DNA from: Haemophilus haemolyticus
GTDB taxonomy: Bacteria; Pseudomonadota; Gammaproteobacteria; Enterobacterales; Pasteurellaceae
Reading direction: 5' to 3'
NCBI RefSeq assembly: GCF_003493605.1
Contig: NZ_QQKA01000006.1
Location: 1-64,000 of the forward strand
DNA length: 64,000 bases
In this document: positions 58,879 to 64,000 of the stretch, piece after piece
Layout of the letters: every line of letters begins with the position of its first letter
Numbering within the stretch: position 1 is the first letter of the stretch
Position numbers and translations under genes: made by a program
The notes under the pieces: model-generated
Seen by the model: the letters and a program-made list of their open reading frames with translations, nothing else
Databases searched by the model: none
Told to the model about the DNA's origin: nothing

Positions 58879-58896
58879 TTTATGTTTTTACTTGAA

Positions 58897-61032
58897 CTAT
58901 TGTGTTGCTTGAATTGCGGTTAAGGCAATGGTGTACACAATATCATCAACTAAGGCTCCACGAGATAAGTCATTGACTGGTTTACGCATACCTTGAAGCA
59001 TTGGGCCAATAGACACTAAATCTGCAGAACGTTGTACTGCTTTGTAAGTGGTGTTACCCGTATTTAAGTCAGGGAATACGAATACCGTTGCTTTACCTGC
59101 AACCGGAGAATTTGGTGCTTTAGAGCGAGCCACGTCTTCCATCACAGCTGCATCATATTGTAATGGGCCATCGATTAATAAATCAGGGCGTTTTTCTTTC
59201 GCAATACGGGTTGCTTCTTTCACTTTTTCCACATCAGCACCGCTACCAGATGTACCCGTTGAGTAAGAAATCATCGCGACTTTTGGATCAATACCAAATG
59301 CTTTTGCAGAATCCGCAGATTGAATTGCGATTTCCGCAAGTTGTTCTGCAGTTGGATCTGGGTTTACCGCGCAGTCGCCATAAACAAGCACTTGATCTGG
59401 TAATAACATAAAGAAGATAGAAGAAACGATTGAACTACCAGGTGCAGTTTTTATGATTTGCATTGGTGGGCGAATGGTGTTTGCAGTGGTGTGAACGGCT
59501 CCAGATACTAAACCATCTACTTCATTTGCTTCTAACATCATAGTACCAAGCACTACGGTATCTTCTAATTGTTCTCGTGCTGCGGTTTCGGTCATACCTT
59601 TCGCTTTACGTAATTCAACTAAACGATCAACATAGTTTTCACGAACATCTGCTGGGTTAATGATTGTAATGCCTTTACCTAATTTAACACCTTGTGCTTC
59701 TGCAACACGTTGAACTGATACAGGATCTGCTAAAAGTACACATTCCGCAATGCCACGTTCTGCACAAAGTACGGCTGCTTTGATTGTACGAGGTTCATCG
59801 CCTTCAGGAAGCACAATACGTTTTTTCGCCGCACGAGCAAGTTCAGTTAATTGGAAACGGAATGCAGGTGGGGATAAGCGAGGTAAACGGCTGGAATCTG
59901 CAACTAAATTATTGATAAAGTCAGCATTAAAGTGTTGGCTAATGTATTGTTTAATATTTTCAACACGTTCTTTGTCATCAACAGGCACTTCAAGATTAAA
60001 ACTTTGTAAACTTAATGCCGTTTGCCAAGTATTGCCTTCAATACGGAAGATCGGCAATTTTGCTTTTTCAAAAGTAGGTTGGCAAAGTTTATTAATTTGA
60101 GCATCAATTTTATAACCGCCTGTTAATAAAATACCGCCGATTTCAATACCGTTTGCAGCAGCAAGTGAAGCAGCAACAATTACATCAGGACGGTCAGCGG
60201 AGGCGACCAATAAGCTACCAGCACGGAAATGCTCAACCATATTTGGTAAACTTCTTGCGCAGAAAGTGATACCACGGATACGACGGTTAATATCTCCTTC
60301 AGTGATAATTGATGCACCTAAGTATTTCACTAAATCGATAGCGCGTGTTGCGATTAAATCTGCTGACCAAGGCACACAAGCTAATAATTTGATTGAGCTA
60401 TTTGCAAATAATTTGCTCACTTCTGCTTCACATGCATGGCTATGTTGGAATGAATCAAAGATTTCAGCAAGATCAGGGCGTGTACGACCAGATTCATCAA
60501 CGGGTGCATTAAATTTGTTTACAACCACACCTAAAAGATTTGGATTGTTTTTCCCACCAAATAGAGAGGCTGCAGCTTCTACGCGATCTTTTAATTCGGT
60601 TGGGGTTTCAGTTGCAGGTGCTGCAACTAATACGATTTCAGCATCTAATGCTTGTGCAATTTCATAGTTGATGCTATTTGCGTAACCGTGTTTTCTTGTG
60701 GGAATTAAGCCTTCAACCACAACAATATCGTTGTTTTTAGTTAATTGTTGGTGATTTGCCACAATTTTTTCTAACAATACATCAGACTGATTTTGCCCAA
60801 TTAATGATTCTGCTACGCTTAACATAAACGGTTCAGAAGTTTCAAGGCTAGTGCTAGTGCGAATAATAGAAGTTGTGCGATCCAATTTATCTTCGCCAGT
60901 GCTTGGTTGAGAAACTGGTTTCATAAAACCAACTTTTGCGCCTTTTTGTTCAAGAGAATGGATTAATCCCAGACTAATGCTAGTTAAACCCACGCCTGTG
61001 CTTACAGGGATAAGGATAATCGTGCGAGACAT
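58897..61032 (-). CDS. pta: phosphate acetyltransferase
   Basis: A 711-aa long-form Pta (E. coli 714 aa): an N-terminal P-loop-like regulatory domain ([20 protein letters not shown]), a DRTGG domain in the middle ([18 protein letters not shown]), and the C-terminal catalytic PTA_PTB domain (from about 390, [40 protein letters not shown]). It interconverts acetyl-CoA and acetyl phosphate. It lies 67 nt after ackA on the same strand, the usual ackA-pta order. Confidence 0.97.
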   Translation of the reverse strand: MSRTIILIPVSTGVGLTSISLGLIHSLEQKGAKVGFMKPVSQPSTGEDKLDRTTSIIRTSTSLETSEPFMLSVAESLIGQNQSDVLLEKIVANHQQLTKNNDIVVVEGLIPTRKHGYANSINYEIAQALDAEIVLVAAPATETPTELKDRVEAAASLFGGKNNPNLLGVVVNKFNAPVDESGRTRPDLAEIFDSFQHSHACEAEVSKLFANSSIKLLACVPWSADLIATRAIDLVKYLGASIITEGDINRRIRGITFCARSLPNMVEHFRAGSLLVASADRPDVIVAASLAAANGIEIGGILLTGGYKIDAQINKLCQPTFEKAKLPIFRIEGNTWQTALSLQSFNLEVPVDDKERVENIKQYISQHFNADFINNLVADSSRLPRLSPPAFRFQLTELARAAKKRIVLPEGDEPRTIKAAVLCAERGIAECVLLADPVSVQRVAEAQGVKLGKGITIINPADVRENYVDRLVELRKAKGMTETAAREQLEDTVVLGTMMLEANEVDGLVSGAVHTTANTIRPPMQIIKTAPGSSIVSSIFFMLLPDQVLVYGDCAVNPDPTAEQLAEIAIQSADSAKAFGIDPKVAMISYSTGTSGSGADVEKVKEATRIAKEKRPDLLIDGPLQYDAAVMEDVARSKAPNSPVAGKATVFVFPDLNTGNTTYKAVQRSADLVSIGPMLQGMRKPVNDLSRGALVDDIVYTIALTAIQATQ

Positions 61033-61099
61033 AGTTAAACCTTAATGTATATATGTTATAAATAAAAACTGCCGAAAAATTCGGCAGCTTGTTGTTAAA

Positions 61100-62305
61100 T
61101 TAGAAACAAAGTTTAGCGGTATCTTGTGCAATAACTAATTCTTCATTAGTTGGAAGAACAATCGCTTTAAATGCTGAATCATCAGTGGTGATTACGCCAT
61201 CTTTACCGAAACGAGCAGCAAGATTGCGTTCGTTATCCACTTTAATACCAAATAATTTCAAGTGATTTAATGCTAATTCACGAACGTGTGCTGAGTTCTC
61301 ACCAATACCACCCGTGAAAGCAATCGCATCTAAGTGATCATCACCTAATACAGCCATATAAGCACCAATGTATTTCGCTAAACGATAGCTATAAACATTT
61401 AAAGCGCGTTTTGCTTCTGGTTTAGATGCGTCATCGTAGTTATCTTCAGCATAACGGCAGTCGCTTGTTACTTCAGTTAAACCTAAAAGACCTGATTTTT
61501 TCACTAAAGTCTCTTCGATTTGTTCCATAGACATACCTAAAGTTTTGTATAGGTAGAATACGATTGCAGGGTCGATATCACCACAACGAGTGCCCATGAC
61601 TAAACCTTCTAACGGAGTTAAGCCCATTGATGTATCGATACATTTACCGTTACGCACAACAGAAACAGAACCACCGTTACCTAAGTGACAAATAATCGTA
61701 TTGACTTGGTCTGCAGGTTTACCTACATATTCAGCGACTTCACGAGAAACGAAGTAGTGGCTAGTGCCGTGTGCACCGTAGCGACGAACGCCATGTTCTT
61801 TATATAAAGAGTATGGAAGGGCATAAAGGAATGCTTCTTCAGGCATGGTTTGGTGGAATGCCGTATCAAAAACTACCACGTTTTTATCTTTTAAGTGCGG
61901 GAATGCGTTGAATGCTTCTCTAATACCGATTAAGTGCGCTGGATTGTGAAGTGGTGCAAATTGTGCAGCATCTTCAATACCTTTAACGACTTCATCAGTT
62001 ACGATAACAGATTGAGTGTATTTTTCACCACCATGTACGATACGGTGACCAATTGCCGCGATAGAGTTTTTAAGCTCATCTGTCATGATATTAGACGCGA
62101 TAAAGTTAAGCGCTTCAGTATGAGCTGCGCCTGCGCCTAAATCTGCGTTACCTTTCTCACCATTGAGTTTCCATTTGATACGCGCTTCTGGTAAGAAAAA
62201 TGCTTCCGCTAAGCCGGATAATTTTTCTTCACCTGTTGCAGGATCAAGAATTGCAAATTTTAGTGAAGAACTACCACAGTTAAGGATAAGAACAAGTTTT
62301 GACAT
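61100..62305 (-). CDS. ackA: acetate kinase
   Basis: A 401-aa enzyme (E. coli 400) that makes ATP and acetate from acetyl phosphate. Signatures are [15 protein letters not shown] at the N-terminus, [19 protein letters not shown] near 175-193 and [17 protein letters not shown] near 325-341. I chose ATG 62305 by alignment; the frame stays open to 62395 but that part is unlike AckA. The upstream region is divergent with yfbV and contains TTGACA near 62386 on the plus strand. Confidence 0.97.
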   Translation of the reverse strand: MSKLVLILNCGSSSLKFAILDPATGEEKLSGLAEAFFLPEARIKWKLNGEKGNADLGAGAAHTEALNFIASNIMTDELKNSIAAIGHRIVHGGEKYTQSVIVTDEVVKGIEDAAQFAPLHNPAHLIGIREAFNAFPHLKDKNVVVFDTAFHQTMPEEAFLYALPYSLYKEHGVRRYGAHGTSHYFVSREVAEYVGKPADQVNTIICHLGNGGSVSVVRNGKCIDTSMGLTPLEGLVMGTRCGDIDPAIVFYLYKTLGMSMEQIEETLVKKSGLLGLTEVTSDCRYAEDNYDDASKPEAKRALNVYSYRLAKYIGAYMAVLGDDHLDAIAFTGGIGENSAHVRELALNHLKLFGIKVDNERNLAARFGKDGVITTDDSAFKAIVLPTNEELVIAQDTAKLCF

Positions 62306-62525
62306 GGGAACCCTATATTTGATTAAAGTTAATGGAAATCCACCTTGTAGATGGACTGTAAAAATCTGGCATAGGATACACCTTTTGACAAACAAAATAA
62401 ATTCATCTCAGCATAAAAAGACAACGATTTATGGAACTTTTTGAAAAATTAAACTTTTTCAGTAAGGTGACAATTTCAGGAAAACTGGGGTATGATAAGT
62501 GCTGTTGTTTTTTAAAGGTGTTTTT

Positions 62526-62969
62526 ATGGTATTTTTTTCCATTTTAAAACAGGGACAAATTTATCTTAATACTTGGCCGCAGGAGGCTAAGTTAGGGGTT
62601 ATTTTCCCTGAAAACCGCATTATGAAAGCCACGAATTTTGCACAAAAATTCATGCCCTTTGTTGCTGTATTTGCAGTGGTGTGGCAACAGATTTATGCAA
62701 AAAATGATTTGATGGCCTTTTCTATTGCAATTTTGACCGCACTTTTTGCCTTGCTTATTCCTTTTCAAGGTCTTTATTGGCTTGGCAAGCGTGCGAATTC
62801 GCCATTAGAAAATCAAAGTGCGGTATGGTTTTATGATATTTGCGAACGCTTAAAACAACGACATGAACCCTTGCCTTTTGTGCAAGATCAACCGACATAC
62901 CAACATTTAGCAGAAGTCTTAAAGAAAGCTCAAAGCAAATTTGAACGTGCTTTTTGGCAGGAAATTTAG
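62526..62969 (+). CDS. yfbV: UPF0208 inner-membrane protein YfbV
   Basis: A 147-aa protein with two membrane segments ([16 protein letters not shown] and [20 protein letters not shown]). [20 protein letters not shown] and [16 protein letters not shown] match E. coli YfbV. In E. coli it has been linked to insulation of the Ter macrodomain. ATG 62526 has AAAGG upstream and fits the family start better than 62499. It contains two uptake cores in opposite orientation (about 62739 and 62817). Confidence 0.9.
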   Translation: MVFFSILKQGQIYLNTWPQEAKLGVIFPENRIMKATNFAQKFMPFVAVFAVVWQQIYAKNDLMAFSIAILTALFALLIPFQGLYWLGKRANSPLENQSAVWFYDICERLKQRHEPLPFVQDQPTYQHLAEVLKKAQSKFERAFWQEI

Positions 62970-63015
62970 TTTACGCAAACGTTTTCTTTTTAGCTTTATT
63001 TTTGTAGAATACCTC

Positions 63016-63038
63016 GGTCGTTTTAAACGGCCGTTTTT
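63016..63038 (+). terminator. terminator-like hairpin between yfbV and cvpA
   Basis: GGTCGTTT / AACGGCC (one G-U pair) then GTTTTTC. It could end yfbV transcription or shape the cvpA leader. Confidence 0.5.
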
Positions 63039-63055
63039 CATTGAGAGATTTTTTA

Positions 63056-63547
63056 ATGATCGATTACATTATTATTGGCATTATCGCTTTTTCCATTCTT
63101 GTCAGTTTATTACGCGGTTTTGTGCGCGAAGTGCTTTCACTCGGTAGCTGGGTTGTAGCATTTATTGTAGCAAGTCAGTTCTATCCTTATCTTGCCGCTT
63201 ATCTTACGCAAATTGAATCAATGTATATTCGTAATGGAACCGCAATCGGGATTTTATTTGTACTGACTTTAATCGTGGGTGCCATAGTAAATTATGTGGT
63301 TAGTCAATTAGTAGATAAGACGGGTTTAAGTGGCACAGATCGTGTGTTAGGTGCGGCTTTTGGTTTAGTGCGCGGTGCACTGATTGTCGCTGCGTTATTA
63401 TTTTTCATGGATACTTTTACCAATTTTGAACAAACTGATTGGTGGAAAGAATCTCAATTAATACCGCACTTTGGTTTTATTATTGAATGGTTCTTTCAGC
63501 AACTTCAGGCGAGTTCAAGTTTTTTAACTCCAACGCTTAATCAATAA
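63056..63547 (+). CDS. cvpA: colicin V production protein homologue CvpA
   Basis: A 163-aa inner-membrane protein with four helices (E. coli CvpA 162 aa). [33 protein letters not shown] and [30 protein letters not shown] are conserved. It is needed for colicin V production in E. coli and has been tied to envelope integrity. ATG 63056 matches E. coli; the TTG at 63041 is less likely. It precedes purF by 10 nt, the conserved cvpA-purF order. Confidence 0.95.
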   Translation: MIDYIIIGIIAFSILVSLLRGFVREVLSLGSWVVAFIVASQFYPYLAAYLTQIESMYIRNGTAIGILFVLTLIVGAIVNYVVSQLVDKTGLSGTDRVLGAAFGLVRGALIVAALLFFMDTFTNFEQTDWWKESQLIPHFGFIIEWFFQQLQASSSFLTPTLNQ

Positions 63548-63557
63548 GGAACACAAA

Positions 63558-64000
63558 ATGTGTGGTATTGTCGGTATTGTTAGCCAAAGTCCGGTTAATG
63601 AATCTATTTATGCAGCATTAACTCTTTTGCAACATCGTGGGCAAGATGCTGCGGGCATTGTGACGCTTGACGATGAAAATCGTTTCCGCTTACGTAAAGC
63701 TAACGGTTTAGTGAGTGATGTGTTCCGTCAAGAACATATGCTACGGTTGCAGGGAAATGCTGGATTAGGGCATGTTCGCTATCCTACAGCGGGGAGTTCT
63801 AGCGTCTCAGAGGCGCAGCCTTTTTATGTGAATTCCCCCTATGGTGTCACTTTGGTGCATAACGGCAACTTAACCAACTCAGTGGAGTTAAAAGAAAAAG
63901 TCTTTAAAACAGCCCGCCGCCATGTAAACACGAATTCAGATTCCGAACTTCTTCTTAATATTCTCGCTAACCATCTCGATCATATTTCTCAAGCTCACCT
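63558..64000 (+). CDS. purF: amidophosphoribosyltransferase, N-terminal part (runs off window)
   Basis: The first 147 codons: [20 protein letters not shown] with the catalytic N-terminal Cys2 after Met removal, [17 protein letters not shown], and [20 protein letters not shown]. This is the class II glutamine amidotransferase domain. PurF catalyses the first step of purine synthesis. RBS AAGGAACA. The phosphoribosyltransferase domain lies beyond the window end. Confidence 0.97.
   Translation, partial: MCGIVGIVSQSPVNESIYAALTLLQHRGQDAAGIVTLDDENRFRLRKANGLVSDVFRQEHMLRLQGNAGLGHVRYPTAGSSSVSEAQPFYVNSPYGVTLVHNGNLTNSVELKEKVFKTARRHVNTNSDSELLLNILANHLDHISQAH

Overview
The window is chromosomal DNA of a Haemophilus species, almost certainly Haemophilus influenzae or a very close relative. 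The main evidence is the density of the Haemophilus DNA uptake core AAGTGCGGT/ACCGCACTT, roughly one per 1-2 kb, often as inverted pairs serving as terminators. Low G+C, a selenocysteine codon in selD, an ArcB without a PAS domain, and a gene set matching H. influenzae as I remember it (TonB receptor, hsd, prlC, tatABC, gdhA, fldA-fur, aroC, selD, serS, ffh, sucCD, pta-ackA, cvpA-purF) support this. The gene order looks mosaic compared with my recollection of strain Rd.

Layout. 1-600: 3' end of 23S rRNA, 5S rRNA and the rrn terminator. 600-4200: a decayed reading frame, an outer-membrane TonB-dependent receptor (minus strand) with a possible Fur site, and a second gene remnant. 4.2-6.8 kb: a uracil-DNA-glycosylase-like protein and arcB. 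6.8-13.9 kb: the main accessory region, a type I restriction-modification locus on the minus strand (hsdM, hsdS, hsdR). It is interspersed with ten copies of a REP-like palindrome, a REP-associated tyrosine transposase (RAYT), a broken rhuM-like gene and a duplicated hsdS tail. hsdS carries a G8 tract that puts it out of frame and four perfect 12-bp TSEL repeats, so both expression and specificity look switchable. 14-34.5 kb: core genes prlC, ybaN, an OppA-like lipoprotein, ribA, pgpB, nagK, agcS, tatABC, gdhA, fldA-fur, a hydrolase, seqA-menE, an mscK-like channel and aroC. 34.5-35 kb: a 105-bp tandem repeat rich in dyads, ending in a terminator. 35-46.5 kb: mepA, a TSUP permease, lpxM, selD, serS, a Wzz-like protein, ydcH, a split ThrE exporter, a CNNM/CorC-type protein, ffh and nif3. 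46.5-64 kb: a candidate small RNA or leader, a 47-aa lipoprotein, ilvE, GcvB RNA with divergent gcvA, rlmM, sucCD, yciO, rluB, cysB, a membrane protein, an MFS carrier, prmB, smrB, pta-ackA, yfbV, cvpA and the start of purF.

How parts connect. GcvB is encoded divergently from its activator gene gcvA, and its G/U-rich seed is complementary over 11 nt to the gdhA leader elsewhere in this window. Iron control may link fur to the TonB receptor. ArcB, acetate overflow (pta-ackA) and succinyl-CoA synthetase belong to redox and central carbon metabolism. The most unusual material is the RAYT/REP-interspersed, doubly repeat-variable hsd locus, followed by the candidate small RNA with a C-rich anti-Shine-Dalgarno loop at 46.6 kb and the tandem repeat downstream of aroC.
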